Positions 34,570 through 45,197 are shown, counted from the first letter of the stretch. The stretch: DNA of 64,000 nucleotides from Paenibacillus sp. L3-i20 (GCF_022180385.2 NZ_BQME02000001.1:2531636-2595635); one strand, 5' to 3'. The notes: generated from the sequence alone by a model not told the origin. Numbers and translations: made by a program.

Positions 34570-35751
34570 TTATTTAGCTGCTGGTGCTTCTGTTTCAGCT
34601 GCTGGCTCTTCTTTTTTGTCAAAAGAATTCGTTATTTTCGCTTTTTTCTTAATTTCTTCTAGCCATGCTGGTGAAAGTTGGCTCACTTCTTGTCCGATCA
34701 AAACGGTACGAATTGCAGCTTTTTTGTCTTCGAATTTAGGCTCATTAGCTGCTTTATGATCGGTTTTTTTGATAATATGGTAGCCGAAATCACTTTTCAC
34801 AGCTCCGCTAATAGCTCCAACCTCAAGAGCGAAAGCAGCTTCTGCAAATTCAGGAACCATGTCACCTTCTTTACCGAAGAAGTTCAGGTCACCGCCATTT
34901 ACAGCAGAATTTGTATCTGTTGATTTTGTTTTTGCTGTTTCAGCAAAGTCTGCTCCTGCTTTCAGATCAGCTATAATAGCGTCTGCTTCTTCTTTCGTCT
35001 TAACTAAGATGTGCGAAGCACGAACCTGTTCAGGCGCAGCTCCTAGTACGGCTTTGTTCTCGTCGAAGAATTTTTTCACTGCATCATCTGTTACGTTTGT
35101 TTTTGGTTGTAGAATTTTACGGATCAATGTGTAATGACGCACGTCTTCACGAAGATCATCGATAGTAATACCGCTCTCAGCGAGCTTAGCATTGAATGCC
35201 TCATCTGAACCGAATTGTAGCTTGATCGCTTCAATTTCTTCCGAAATATCTTGATCAGTCAGCTCAACACTTGCAGCAGCAGCTTCTTGTTGAACTAGTT
35301 CTTCTTCGATCATATTCGTAAGCGAAGCTGGTCCATAAATTTTTACTAGCGCATCATAAAGATCGTTTTTTGTAATCTTACTTCCATTAACTGTTGCAAC
35401 AGCATCTTTACCACTGTCTCCAAATGGCGGCTTAATCAATACAACGATCAAAGCAACTGCCAACACCGCGGATAAAACAACCCAGCCTAGTCCACCTTTT
35501 TTGGCAGGGGCAGGAGGTGCACCAGCAGATACGACATATTGGCTTCCTGAGCTTTCTTTCACCGAAGATTCGGATGTGTCATCATTGTCATCAAAAGGTT
35601 CATCCTTGGATTCATAAGCCTCATCGTGCTTAGCTTCAATTCCTTCGGACAACGTTTCTTCATTATGTTGACCCTCGTTTGTAGTACGTTCTTTGTTCGC
35701 AGTATCGTTATCTATTTGCTTATCGTTCGACTGCGAGTCTTTGTTAGTCAT
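34570..35751 (-). CDS. Membrane-anchored parvulin-type prolyl isomerase (PrsA/SurA-like)
   Basis: About 393 residues. An unusual cytosolic N-terminus (1-80) is rich in Asp, Glu, Ser and Asn. One transmembrane segment (GGLGWVVLSAVLAVALIVVLI) follows, then an external SurA-N-like helical region and a parvulin domain (about 240-340) with VRASHILVKTKEEADAI and FGYHIIKKTDHK. Firmicute PrsA is usually a lipoprotein; here anchoring is by a transmembrane helix and there is no lipobox. The Glu/Ala-rich tail EAPAAK ends the protein. ATG 35751 is favoured, since GGGAG lies 8 bases upstream; the longer frame to 35784 includes that site. It probably assists folding of exported proteins. Confidence 0.88.
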   Translation of the reverse strand: MTNKDSQSNDKQIDNDTANKERTTNEGQHNEETLSEGIEAKHDEAYESKDEPFDDNDDTSESSVKESSGSQYVVSAGAPPAPAKKGGLGWVVLSAVLAVALIVVLIKPPFGDSGKDAVATVNGSKITKNDLYDALVKIYGPASLTNMIEEELVQQEAAAASVELTDQDISEEIEAIKLQFGSDEAFNAKLAESGITIDDLREDVRHYTLIRKILQPKTNVTDDAVKKFFDENKAVLGAAPEQVRASHILVKTKEEADAIIADLKAGADFAETAKTKSTDTNSAVNGGDLNFFGKEGDMVPEFAEAAFALEVGAISGAVKSDFGYHIIKKTDHKAANEPKFEDKKAAIRTVLIGQEVSQLSPAWLEEIKKKAKITNSFDKKEEPAAETEAPAAK

Positions 35752-35864
35752 TCCATAAACTCCCTTCAAATTGCAATTCTTCACCTACTATAACAAATGA
35801 TAATAAAAAAAACCTTAATCTAAAATAAAAAAACTTCCAAGGGATGTCGAATCATATTAATTGT

Positions 35865-35886
35865 ATTGTTATAATATTGTTATAAT
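35865..35886. promoter_or_regulatory. Tandem 11-bp repeat in the MHYT-GGDEF-EAL promoter
   Basis: ATTGTTATAAT occurs twice in perfect tandem (35865-35875 and 35876-35886). Read on the minus strand it gives TATAACA-N4-TATAACA, close to the TCTAACA-N4-TCTAACA heads upstream of the OmpR-type regulator. The right copy also supplies TATAAT, a likely -10. Confidence 0.45.
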
Positions 35887-35917
35887 TTAACGATGATGTA
35901 TGTCACGGAGGGATAGT

Positions 35918-37933
35918 TTGATCAGATTACAGGGTAGCTATGATGGCTGGATTGTGTTGTTATCATTTTTAATCGCTTTATTCACTTCGTATTCAGCCCT
36001 AAGCCTCTCCTATAAAATTTCGAACTCAAGAGGTAATGCGAAGCTTGGCTGGCTTTTGATGTCAGGAGTAGTAATGGGTAGTGGTATTTGGACGATGCAT
36101 TTTGTAGGAATGATTGGTTTTAATCTTAATTATGAGGTCAATTTCCGTGCACCCAATACTATACTATCAATTCTAGCAAGTATTATAGCATCATTACTGG
36201 CTTTCTATGTAACGTTAACCTCTAAAGTGACCAACTTGAAGTTGATTTTGGGAAGCGTTTTTATGGGTTGCGGAATTGTTGCAATGCATTATACAGGCAT
36301 GGCTTCAATGGAGTCTTCTGAAATAGATATAACATATGATTCATTATTATGGGCATCATCAGCTGTATTTGCCATTATTGCATCCTATGGGGCTATTTAT
36401 CTATTAAAGAGATTTCAAGATAATAGTCAGGCGTGGTGGACCAAAATATTTGCTGCTTTATTTATGAGCATAGCTATATCAGGTATGCACTACATGGGAA
36501 TGGAAGCAGCGCAGTTTTGGTGCCACTCACCTAAAGCATTGGGTCATTCCTCTGAAAAAAGCATAGATTTATCAATCTTATTTTCTCTATCAGGTGTCAT
36601 GCTTGCAATCATATTGGTAACATGGACTGCTTTATTTTGGGAGCGCATTACGCTCAAACGTCTCGCTTATAGTGACCCGCTTACTGGATTACCGAATCGT
36701 CATGCGATGAATCATTATTTTGATGAGAAATTAAGGAATTCGTCGGAAAGTGCAGTATTGTTTATCGATCTGGATCAATTCAAACTTATTAATGATACGC
36801 TTGGACATGATACCGGCGACTTGCTCGTGCAGGAAGTAGGAAGACGGATTAATCAATTTGTGAATAAGACGCAGAGCATGTTCAGACTAGGTGGAGACGA
36901 GTTTTTAATCATTATTAATGATAGTTCGACCATACCAGTGGAGAAGCTCGCTGAAAAAATATTAGAGGAAATTAGACGGCCGTATTGGCTTGGAGGAAAT
37001 GAGCTTTATGTAACGGGGAGCATTGGTATTAGCTATTCTCCTCAGCACGGAACGAAACGGACGGAGCTGCTCAAAGCCGCAGATACTGCGATGTATTATG
37101 CGAAGAGTCAGGGGAAGAACCAGTATTGTTCCTACAATGAGGAGCTGAATCAAAAGCTTGCAAGACGAATGGAAATTGAGAAGGGACTTCGAACAGCACT
37201 AATGCTGGGCGAATTATCGAATTACTATCAGCCGAAGTGGAACGCAGTGACGAATCAGCCAATTGGATTTGAAGCTCTGCTTAGATGGAAACATCCGCAG
37301 CTTGGTTCGATTGCGCCTGACGAATTTATACCTATAGCTGAAGAAACGGGGCTAATTGTACCCATTACAAGATGGGTGATGGAACAAGCTTGTCGAGATT
37401 GTAAGGCGTGGAATTTGACCGGAACGGGTGAACTAGGCGTGTCTGTTAATCTTTCTGTTACGATATTCGAGTGCCAAGGACTTCAAGATATGGTGAATCA
37501 AGCGCTGGAGCGTTCTGGACTGCTGCCAGCTTTACTTGAGCTCGAAATAACAGAATCTACCGTTATGAATTATGCAGCTGAAGCGACTAGGCAGCTGTTC
37601 CCACTTCAGGAAGCTGGTGTAAGGGTGTCAATGGACAACTTTGGTTCAGGGTATTCTTTCTTAGGTTCGATCGATAAAATTCCTTTCCAGACGTTGAAGA
37701 TTGACAAACTTTACATGCAAGATTATGAATCCCCCTCCAAGAGGGCAATTGTTAATACAATTATTACTTTGGCGAACCAACTGAATATTCAGCTTGTTGC
37801 TGAAGGAGTCGAAACAGAGCGTCAATTGGAGTTTCTCCGCGGGGCAGGTTGCTCGATCATGCAAGGTTATTATTTCAGGAAGCCAATGCCGCGAGAAGAA
37901 GTTGATGAATGGTTGATTGGGTTATCCAAATAA
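35918..37933 (+). CDS. MHYT-GGDEF-EAL c-di-GMP protein
   Basis: About 671 residues. The N-terminal MHYT sensor (about 1-245, seven transmembrane segments) has its repeated metal-site motifs [15 protein letters not shown] and GMHYMGM. A GGDEF domain (about 250-420) carries intact RLGGDEFLI, so it can make c-di-GMP. The EAL domain (about 425-671) has FEALLRW and VAEGVETE, but the loop usually DDFGTGYSSL is [11 protein letters not shown], losing one metal-linked Asp. It may act mainly as a diguanylate cyclase. TTG 35918 is chosen, as CGGAGGG lies 5 bases upstream; an ATG at 35900 includes that site. It begins a cluster of c-di-GMP genes. Confidence 0.93.
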   Translation: MIRLQGSYDGWIVLLSFLIALFTSYSALSLSYKISNSRGNAKLGWLLMSGVVMGSGIWTMHFVGMIGFNLNYEVNFRAPNTILSILASIIASLLAFYVTLTSKVTNLKLILGSVFMGCGIVAMHYTGMASMESSEIDITYDSLLWASSAVFAIIASYGAIYLLKRFQDNSQAWWTKIFAALFMSIAISGMHYMGMEAAQFWCHSPKALGHSSEKSIDLSILFSLSGVMLAIILVTWTALFWERITLKRLAYSDPLTGLPNRHAMNHYFDEKLRNSSESAVLFIDLDQFKLINDTLGHDTGDLLVQEVGRRINQFVNKTQSMFRLGGDEFLIIINDSSTIPVEKLAEKILEEIRRPYWLGGNELYVTGSIGISYSPQHGTKRTELLKAADTAMYYAKSQGKNQYCSYNEELNQKLARRMEIEKGLRTALMLGELSNYYQPKWNAVTNQPIGFEALLRWKHPQLGSIAPDEFIPIAEETGLIVPITRWVMEQACRDCKAWNLTGTGELGVSVNLSVTIFECQGLQDMVNQALERSGLLPALLELEITESTVMNYAAEATRQLFPLQEAGVRVSMDNFGSGYSFLGSIDKIPFQTLKIDKLYMQDYESPSKRAIVNTIITLANQLNIQLVAEGVETERQLEFLRGAGCSIMQGYYFRKPMPREEVDEWLIGLSK

Positions 37934-37963
37934 TGATATGGCAATTGAGATGGAGGGATCGAC

Positions 37964-39409
37964 TTGGGAAAACATAAGCGAGTATTTATTACACTTGGAG
38001 TCTTGATGATATTGCCCCTGCTCTGCTATTTATTTATTGCAATGACTCCTTTAGATAAAAGAATACATACACCGCAAGGTCACTTCTATATTGTAAGTGT
38101 CGTGTCATTGCTTGCTCTAGCGGTAGCAGCTGCTATTGGCGTAGTTGCCCCTCGAATACGCAATATTAAGGTCAGTTTCCTTTCGCTTTCTTACGTTTCA
38201 TTGGCAGCCATGTTTATATTACATGGTATATCAACGCCAGGATTACTCATGCATCATACAGGTATTTCAGGAAGTGTTGCTCAATTAAGTGTGCTGCTTT
38301 CTGCTCTCTGGTTATGGCTTTGCTCCATTTCCGCTGATCACAAAGTAGTTAGATGGCTGTCGATTAAACAAATGTGGCTTCTGCCTGTTTGGTCGACATT
38401 GCTTTTGGCATTCGGCACATACTTATGGTTGAACCCGGATTTTGTGTATCATCTGCATCTCAAGGGCGGTGTTAGTAAGTGGATAACGACGGCTGCTATA
38501 TTATTGATGAATGCATGGACAATCTATCGAAATTTGCAAACCTATCTCGTATCCAAATTCCCGCTTCAACTAGCTATTGTTTATAGTACTGGTTGGATGT
38601 TTATTGCGCAGATCATCATGGTTACTGGCGAAGCATGGATGGCGAGTTGGTGGCTCTATCATTTCTTATTACTCGCTTCTGTCATTATTATGGTGAGCGG
38701 CATTATAAGAGAACATCTAAGCACGGGTTCTATAACCGCATCGATTAAACTTTTATTCCGCGCTAACCCCGAAGACTGGATTAATACGTATATTTCTCCG
38801 AGTGTGAGAGAGCTTGTAATGGCTACCGAAGCGAAGGATTCATACACAGCGGGACACAACTATCGTGTTGCGCTATATGCCCTTAAGCTAGGAGAAGAAC
38901 TAGGATTATCATCAGCCCAGCTGCGTGCGATTGCACAGGGCGGTCTTGTACATGATATCGGTAAGTTATACATCCCAGATGGTATATTGAATAAACCAGA
39001 GAAGTTGACGGATGAAGAGCGTACTATTATTGAGTCACACCCAGTGTCAGGTTATGATGTTTGCAAGCGTTTGGGCTTTATGTTAGAGGAACTTGCGGTT
39101 ATCCGTTGGCATCATGAGAAATGGAATGGCAGCGGTTATCCAGATCAACTGTCTGGGGAAGAGATTCCGTTAGTGGCTCGTATTACTGCTGTTGCAGATG
39201 TGTATGATGCACTTACATCATCGCGCTCGTATCGGAAAGCAATGACTCATGATGAAGCGATGGTCATTCTGCTCAAAGAAAGCGGCAGACACTTTGATCC
39301 AAGATGTATCCATGCTTGGGAGCGACTTGTAGCCGTACAGAAGGAATTTTTCCAAGAAACGTTACAAAATAGTCCGCATTTGAAGCTAGAGGATAAGGTG
39401 GCTAACTGA
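37964..39409 (+). CDS. Membrane HD-GYP c-di-GMP phosphodiesterase
   Basis: 481 residues. The N-terminal 260 residues hold about seven or eight transmembrane segments, a sensor of a type I cannot name. The C-terminal HD-GYP domain is complete: GHNYRVALYALKLG, GLVHDIGKLYIP (HD), HPVSGYDV and HHEKWNGSGYP (GYP). It should hydrolyse c-di-GMP to pGpG or GMP. The TTG start follows TGGAGGGATCGAC. It lies 30 bases after the MHYT-GGDEF-EAL gene and may be cotranscribed, so synthesis and breakdown are linked. Confidence 0.92.
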   Translation: MGKHKRVFITLGVLMILPLLCYLFIAMTPLDKRIHTPQGHFYIVSVVSLLALAVAAAIGVVAPRIRNIKVSFLSLSYVSLAAMFILHGISTPGLLMHHTGISGSVAQLSVLLSALWLWLCSISADHKVVRWLSIKQMWLLPVWSTLLLAFGTYLWLNPDFVYHLHLKGGVSKWITTAAILLMNAWTIYRNLQTYLVSKFPLQLAIVYSTGWMFIAQIIMVTGEAWMASWWLYHFLLLASVIIMVSGIIREHLSTGSITASIKLLFRANPEDWINTYISPSVRELVMATEAKDSYTAGHNYRVALYALKLGEELGLSSAQLRAIAQGGLVHDIGKLYIPDGILNKPEKLTDEERTIIESHPVSGYDVCKRLGFMLEELAVIRWHHEKWNGSGYPDQLSGEEIPLVARITAVADVYDALTSSRSYRKAMTHDEAMVILLKESGRHFDPRCIHAWERLVAVQKEFFQETLQNSPHLKLEDKVAN

Positions 39410-39459
39410 TTTATTTATCTATTAAATGGAGCTAAAACATATAAACGGAGGTTACGGTA

Positions 39460-40458
39460 ATGACCTATATAGCAGCAAACGATAGATATGATGGAATGAA
39501 ATATAATCGAGTAGGACGAAGCGGCTTGAAGCTTCCTGCGATTTCACTGGGATTATGGCATAACTTCGGTGGTACTGACCGTTATGAGAATAGCCGAGCT
39601 ATGGTGAGACGGGCATTCGATCTTGGCATTACTCACTTTGATTTAGCGAACAATTATGGTGTTCCAGCGGGTTCGGCTGAGGAAACGTTCGGAACAATAG
39701 TAAAGCACGATATGTCGTCTTATCGGGATGAAATGATCATCTCAACGAAGGCAGGCTACGAAATGTGGAGTGGTCCTTATGGGGAATGGGGATCGCGCAA
39801 ATATTTGATTTCAAGCCTCGATCAAAGCTTGAAGCGTATGGGACTAGACTATGTCGATATATTTTACTCACATCGTCCAGATCCGGAAACCCCGCTTGAA
39901 GAAACGATGGGGGCTCTAGATCATGTGGTTCGCCAAGGTAAAGCATTGTATGTAGGAATTTCAAATTATAACGTAGAGCAAACCGTGCAAGCCGCTGCTA
40001 TTTTGAAGGATCTTGGAACACCTTGCCTCATTCATCAGCCTTCTTACTCTATGTTTAATCGTGGAATAGAAAATGGGCTTCAAGATGTATTGGATGAACA
40101 AGGCATTGGTTCAATCGTGTTCTCGCCGCTCGCTGGCGGGTTGCTGACAAATCGTTATTTAGACGGTGTTCCTGCTGACTCACGAGCAGCTGGTTCGAGC
40201 GTATTTTTGAAAACAGAACAAATAACCGAGGGTAAGCTATACAAAATTAAAGCACTCAATGACATTGCTAAAGAACGCGGGCAGTCTCTTGCTCAAATGT
40301 CACTGGCATGGGTACTTCGGGATGGAAAAGTAACTACCGCATTGATTGGTACAAGTAGAGTAGAACAAATCGATGACAACGTGGCCGTTATTAACAATTT
40401 GTCCTTTAGCAGTGAAGAGCTAAGTAAAATCGATTTAATTCTTTCAGCTGCAGAATAA
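39460..40458 (+). CDS. Aldo/keto reductase, YghZ-like
   Basis: 332 residues of the AKR fold. The tetrad is visible: Asp and Tyr in FDLANNYG, Lys in ISTKAGYE and His in YSHRPDPETP; VGISNYN and the NADPH-binding IGTSRVEQIDDNV complete it. The family sequence around LWHNFGGTDRYEN and YGPPxGSAEE-like VPAGSAEETFG marks YghZ-type L-glyceraldehyde-3-phosphate reductases. ATG 39460 follows CGGAGGTTACGGTA. It sits within the signalling cluster but has no evident functional tie to it. Confidence 0.93.
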   Translation: MTYIAANDRYDGMKYNRVGRSGLKLPAISLGLWHNFGGTDRYENSRAMVRRAFDLGITHFDLANNYGVPAGSAEETFGTIVKHDMSSYRDEMIISTKAGYEMWSGPYGEWGSRKYLISSLDQSLKRMGLDYVDIFYSHRPDPETPLEETMGALDHVVRQGKALYVGISNYNVEQTVQAAAILKDLGTPCLIHQPSYSMFNRGIENGLQDVLDEQGIGSIVFSPLAGGLLTNRYLDGVPADSRAAGSSVFLKTEQITEGKLYKIKALNDIAKERGQSLAQMSLAWVLRDGKVTTALIGTSRVEQIDDNVAVINNLSFSSEELSKIDLILSAAE

Positions 40459-40506
40459 GTGGAATTATACGTCTCATACTAGTCAGCAGCGGTGAAAGGG
40501 GGATAA

Positions 40507-43500
40507 ATGATGAATAAAATGTCGCTAAGAACGAAAGGTTTAATTTTAATCTTATCAATTTCATTTATTCCTCTTTTTCTTGCTGGTGTCGGTAATTATT
40601 CTGCCGTCAAGGTAGCTATGATCCAATCGGAGATTGAGAAGATAAGCAGTAAACAAAGCAGTCAGGCAAACAATATTGCTGCTTGGATGGATATACGCCG
40701 GGCAGAGATGCTCGTTATGAGTCGAACAGGAGTGATTAGGTTCGGAACGAATGAGGATCGCTTGGGCTATTTGGGAAGAGAACTAATTCGGAATGGATTT
40801 ACTTATCATTCACTTGGCTTTATCGATAAAAATGGCAATGCCTATCGTAGTGATGGTCCGACAATTGATATGAGCGAAGAGTCCTTTTTCAAATCAGCTA
40901 TCGATGGTGAACTAACAATAACAGATCCATACAAGCCGGGTTTTTCCTTAATGGAACAAACCTTTATTGTCGTGCCCGTTTATGGTCGCGGCACTGAAAT
41001 CGTTGGCGTCTTTTATGGATCAATTCCGTTTACTTCGTTTAATCGATTTCTTGATTATGGAGAGGAAGATGCTCCTGTTAGATTCTATAACGATAATGGA
41101 GCCATTATATACGACTCAAATTCTAACTTAACGGATAAGACATCGATTAGATGGGATTCTTCGCTTAACCTCGTTGCTGATGAAATGTTGAGTCATAATG
41201 AAGGTAAAGTGAATGTTCGTATCGATGGTGACTCCTATATGGTCTTTTACTCCAAAGTAGCAGGGACACCATGGAGGCTGGCACTGCAGGAGCCGTTCTC
41301 GAATATGGAGGAGATGCTTTCGCCTATATTTTGGCGAATTGTATTAACGATAGCGATTGCGGAGATCGTCATTGCATTATTATTTTATTTATACTTTGAG
41401 CGGATTGTTAAAAGACTCGAACATATATTATCCGTAACTGAACAGGCAGCAGGCGGCGAGTTCCAAGCCAATCATCTGGACACATCCCAAAATGATGAAA
41501 TAGGTCAACTCGCACATTCAGTTAATGGGATGATGGAACATCTACAGGAAATGTTCGACCGACTGAATGCGATCATTAATCAAAATCAAAATGGGTTTAT
41601 CGTCTTGGACAATCAGTATCGAGTTACCTACATGAATCAAGCAGCGGAAGAACTGATCGGATACAAAACATCAGAACTAATTGGACATGCTACCCCTCTG
41701 CTATTTATGGATGGGGATGAAATAAAAGCTGAAGCCGAGCGTCTGTCACTGGAGCTTGGCAGAGAGATTCAGCCCGGACTGGAAGTGCTTAAGGAACTTC
41801 GTAAGGAGGGTTACACTCTAGAACGGGAGTGGATGTTCATTCATAAGGATGGGACTCGTATTCCAACTTTGCACAGTTCTAATGTACTTAAAGATCGTAA
41901 TGGGAAATTTACCGGTGTTGTTGGAATGATAAGAGATATTTCATATCGTAAGCGAGTAGAACGAGCACGCAATCGGTTACTTGATATTGTTGAAACAGCG
42001 AAGGACTTAATTGCTTCCGTTAATATGGATGGTGAGTTTATCTACGTCAATCGAGCAGGAAAAGATATGCTGAGTCTAGTACATAGTGAAGGTTCCGACT
42101 CCCTCGTTAAACGATATGTTGGCGAGGGGTTGTTCAAGCAATTGCTTGAAGGTGCAGCGATCGCCAAAGAGCATGGCTATTGGGAGAGCGATGCTCTTTT
42201 ACTAAAGCTGAATGGTGAGCCGCTGTATGTATCCATGGTTGTGGTGTCCCATGCCGATTCTGTTACTGGAGAGATGTTTTTCTCTTGTATTGCAAGGGAT
42301 ATTACCGAGCAGAAGCGCGTGCAAGAAGAACTTGTAAGAGCAACGCAAGAAGCTGATGAAGCTAATAAAGCGAAAAGCAGGTTTCTAGCACTTATGAGCC
42401 ATGAGGTTCGTACGCCACTTAATGGCATAATCGGCTTGACACAATTGATTCGTAAGACAGATCTATCCGTTATTCAGAAGGACTATTTAGACAAGATGAA
42501 TATGTCCTCAGAGTCACTGCTTCGTATCATAAACGATGTGCTTGATTTCTCGAAAATTGAAGTGGGGAAAATCGAAGTAGAGCGGCTGCCATTCCAGCCG
42601 GAAGAGTTACTTCATCGGTTAGCGAATGGTCTGAGCGTGTTCCTTGGCGGGAAGGAGCAGTTTGAATTTATGATCAAAACGCCTGAGAAACTTCCGCTTA
42701 TGCTTACAGGTGACTCTATGCGGCTAGAACAAGTGCTCCTTAATTTGTGTATGAATGCCATAAAATTCACTCCCAAAGGACTGGTCAAGCTTGAGCTTCG
42801 TATTGTAGAGGAAACGTCGGATAAGGTAACCGTACAATTCTTAATATCAGATACGGGAATCGGGATGAATAAGGAGCTGTTGGACCAACTGTTTATGCCA
42901 TTCACACAGGCGGACAGTTCTACTACACGCAAATATGGCGGTACAGGACTTGGGCTTGTCATATCGAAAAATCTAGTAGAGCTCATGGGAGGCAAACTTA
43001 TTGTTTCCAGCGAAGTAGGTGTAGGAAGTCAGTTCCACTTTACATTATCCTTTGCTGCAGATCCTTATCGTTATGAACCTCACAATCCGAATATGATCTT
43101 TGGCAAAGAGGGGACCGTCTGGGTTGTGGAGGATGACAAGAAGATGCGTGAGCATTGGATTTATATGTTCGAAACGATAGGATTTTCCGTCATTGCTTTC
43201 GACAGTTGGCAGACTGCTCTTGATAAGCTTCGTCGTATCGGTGAGGGAGCTATGCCACAGTTGCTTCTTATGGATATGGAAATGTCTGATATGTACGGTA
43301 TTCATACGTGGTTATCTTTCCAGCTTGAAGCAGAAGCAGTGGGCATTCCGATTATTGCTCTTACAACGACGTATGGCCGAGATGAACTACAGAGCTTGGA
43401 TGTTGAAGTACGTCCTCAAGCTATTTTGACTAAGCCAGTAGTTAGAGGAGCTGTTCTGCGGGCACTCGGTCCAGTGTTTAGAAAACGAGCTGAGGAACAA

Positions 43501-44385
43501 CAAGCGGCTGAGCGTCATGAAACAGAGCAGATTGCAGAAGATGATAGTCATCTTGTGAAAATCCTTTTGGCTGAGGATAACAAAATAAATCAGCTAGTCG
43601 CTTTAGAAATGTTAAGGGATTGCGGTTATGAAGTTGGGTTAGCCCAGAACGGGGAAGAAGCGCTGAGAATGCTGGAGGAATCACGATGGGATCTCGTGCT
43701 GATGGATATTCATATGCCGATAATGGATGGAACGGAAGCAGTTCGCATCATTAGAAGTATGGAGAAATTTAATCATATCCCGATCGTTGCAGTTACTGCG
43801 AATATCGTGAAGAGGGATCATGAGCATTATATAAGTATAGGTATGAATGATGTGATTACTAAGCCGCTTGCCGTAGATAGGCTTCAAGAGGTATTGCTCT
43901 ATTGGCTTGATAATTCGTCCAAATCTCTGTTACGAAATAAGATAGTGGGGAGAGGTACTGGGACTCAGACAGTTTCAATAGAACGACAATCACAGCAACT
44001 GCATAGGGCTGAGTTTAGTTTGCTAACGCTTATTGATGGAATGGATGTAGTAAGTGCTTTGGAGCGTGTGAATGGAAAGTTGCCTATACTGCTACATATG
44101 ATTGAGCAATTTAAGCAGGATTACGATACGTTTATGGAACAATTACAACTAAAGTTGAATCAATCAGAATTTGATGCAGCCCTTAGAATGCTTCATACGT
44201 TAAAGGGAGCAGCTGGCTATTTATCTGCTGTGCCAGTTGGGAAAGCAGCGTCCGAAGTAGAGGAAATGGTTAAGAATGGTCGAATGGAGTCAGCGGAATT
44301 TGAGACCGTAATGGAACGATTAGCAGCGGAATTAACTAATCTGATTAGTAGCCTTCGTCACCAAAAGATAGGTTTCGACAAATAA
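40507..44385 (+). CDS. Hybrid sensor kinase: dCache-HAMP-PAS-PAS-HisKA-HATPase-REC-REC-HPt
   Basis: 1292 residues. Transmembrane helix 1 (about 12-34) and helix 2 (about 280-300) bracket an external dCache sensor with ITDPYKPGFSL and WRLALQEPFSN. Then come HAMP, two PAS domains (about 355-480 and 490-610), HisKA with SHEVRTPLNGIIGL (His about 632), and HATPase with NAIKFTPKG, DTGIGM and GGTGLGL. REC1 has VVEDDKK and LLMDMEMSD; REC2 has LLAEDNKINQL and LVLMDIHMPIMDG; both phospho-Asp sites are present. The HPt ends the protein with LHTLKGAAGYL. It is a complete phosphorelay in one chain. The OmpR-type regulator downstream may receive signals, though HPt output to it is inferred only. Confidence 0.94.
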   Translation: MMNKMSLRTKGLILILSISFIPLFLAGVGNYSAVKVAMIQSEIEKISSKQSSQANNIAAWMDIRRAEMLVMSRTGVIRFGTNEDRLGYLGRELIRNGFTYHSLGFIDKNGNAYRSDGPTIDMSEESFFKSAIDGELTITDPYKPGFSLMEQTFIVVPVYGRGTEIVGVFYGSIPFTSFNRFLDYGEEDAPVRFYNDNGAIIYDSNSNLTDKTSIRWDSSLNLVADEMLSHNEGKVNVRIDGDSYMVFYSKVAGTPWRLALQEPFSNMEEMLSPIFWRIVLTIAIAEIVIALLFYLYFERIVKRLEHILSVTEQAAGGEFQANHLDTSQNDEIGQLAHSVNGMMEHLQEMFDRLNAIINQNQNGFIVLDNQYRVTYMNQAAEELIGYKTSELIGHATPLLFMDGDEIKAEAERLSLELGREIQPGLEVLKELRKEGYTLEREWMFIHKDGTRIPTLHSSNVLKDRNGKFTGVVGMIRDISYRKRVERARNRLLDIVETAKDLIASVNMDGEFIYVNRAGKDMLSLVHSEGSDSLVKRYVGEGLFKQLLEGAAIAKEHGYWESDALLLKLNGEPLYVSMVVVSHADSVTGEMFFSCIARDITEQKRVQEELVRATQEADEANKAKSRFLALMSHEVRTPLNGIIGLTQLIRKTDLSVIQKDYLDKMNMSSESLLRIINDVLDFSKIEVGKIEVERLPFQPEELLHRLANGLSVFLGGKEQFEFMIKTPEKLPLMLTGDSMRLEQVLLNLCMNAIKFTPKGLVKLELRIVEETSDKVTVQFLISDTGIGMNKELLDQLFMPFTQADSSTTRKYGGTGLGLVISKNLVELMGGKLIVSSEVGVGSQFHFTLSFAADPYRYEPHNPNMIFGKEGTVWVVEDDKKMREHWIYMFETIGFSVIAFDSWQTALDKLRRIGEGAMPQLLLMDMEMSDMYGIHTWLSFQLEAEAVGIPIIALTTTYGRDELQSLDVEVRPQAILTKPVVRGAVLRALGPVFRKRAEEQQAAERHETEQIAEDDSHLVKILLAEDNKINQLVALEMLRDCGYEVGLAQNGEEALRMLEESRWDLVLMDIHMPIMDGTEAVRIIRSMEKFNHIPIVAVTANIVKRDHEHYISIGMNDVITKPLAVDRLQEVLLYWLDNSSKSLLRNKIVGRGTGTQTVSIERQSQQLHRAEFSLLTLIDGMDVVSALERVNGKLPILLHMIEQFKQDYDTFMEQLQLKLNQSEFDAALRMLHTLKGAAGYLSAVPVGKAASEVEEMVKNGRMESAEFETVMERLAAELTNLISSLRHQKIGFDK

Positions 44386-44386
44386 A

Positions 44387-44404
44387 TCTAACATTTCTCT
44401 AACA
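44387..44404 (+). promoter_or_regulatory. Direct repeat box upstream of the OmpR-type regulator
   Basis: TCTAACA-TTTC-TCTAACA: two identical heptamers spaced 11 bp centre to centre, as in PhoB/OmpR boxes. It lies 45 bases before a TATAAT -10 (44449-44454). A matching pair occurs before the next gene at 45346-45363. Confidence 0.55.
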
Positions 44405-44492
44405 ATCTGTTGTTCGAGAGAGTTTGGTATTGTATAGTAGAGTTACTATATAATTTCGACAGAAATCTTCAATTTGTTAGAGGGTGACGCCG

Positions 44493-45197
44493 GTGTATAA
44501 AGTTTTAGTTATTGAAGATGACGTCATGATGAGTAACATGTTGTCCATGTATCTTACTGAGGAAGGCTACACAGTCCAACAGGCTTTTCGCGGAGAGGAA
44601 GGACTTATGCTGGCGGGCAGTTTCGAGCCGCATCTGATTCTCCTAGATCTCATGCTTCCCGATATGGATGGTATTGAGGTTTGTACTAGAATTCGAAGCT
44701 ACTCACAAGTACCGATTATGATATTATCGATGAAGTGTGAAGTTTCTGAACGAGTGCATGCGTTAAAGTCCGGTGCGGATGATTATTTGTGCAAGCCCTT
44801 TAGTATGCATGAATTGACAGCGCGAGTGGAGGCGTTAATTCGTCGCTCGGGTACGACTCATGTGGAAGCTGCCTTGCAAATGGCGGCAACAATTGTGACG
44901 GCTGAGGAAGAAAATCCTATTCAGCTTGATGTTGAGAGACGTCTGTTACTAGTACGCAGAAAATTGGTAGAAACGACCTTCTCCGAATATGAGTTAATGA
45001 AGCTATTTCTCGCTCATCCCGGAAAAGTGTTTAGCAGAGAAGAATTGATAAATGCCATTAGAGGATTTGATTCCTTCGTCACAGACCGTGCAATTGATGT
45101 ACATATCGTTAATCTTCGTAAAAAAATCGAACAAAATCCAAAAGAACCTAAGCTTATACGAACTGTCTGGGGATTTGGGTACAAGTACGCAAATTAA
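44493..45197 (+). CDS. OmpR/PhoB-family response regulator
   Basis: About 234 residues: receiver domain (1-117) with VLVIEDDVM, LILLDLMLPDMDG, ILSMK and DDYLCKPF, and a winged-helix DNA-binding domain (about 140-234) with FSREELINAIRGF, TDRAIDVHIVNLRKKI and IRTVWGFGYKY. GTG 44493 is chosen because AGAGGGTGA lies upstream; GTG 44484 would overlap it. It follows the hybrid kinase by 107 bases and has its own promoter. Direct repeats before this gene and before the next one suggest autoregulation and control of the EAL gene. Confidence 0.93.
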   Translation: MYKVLVIEDDVMMSNMLSMYLTEEGYTVQQAFRGEEGLMLAGSFEPHLILLDLMLPDMDGIEVCTRIRSYSQVPIMILSMKCEVSERVHALKSGADDYLCKPFSMHELTARVEALIRRSGTTHVEAALQMAATIVTAEEENPIQLDVERRLLLVRRKLVETTFSEYELMKLFLAHPGKVFSREELINAIRGFDSFVTDRAIDVHIVNLRKKIEQNPKEPKLIRTVWGFGYKYAN

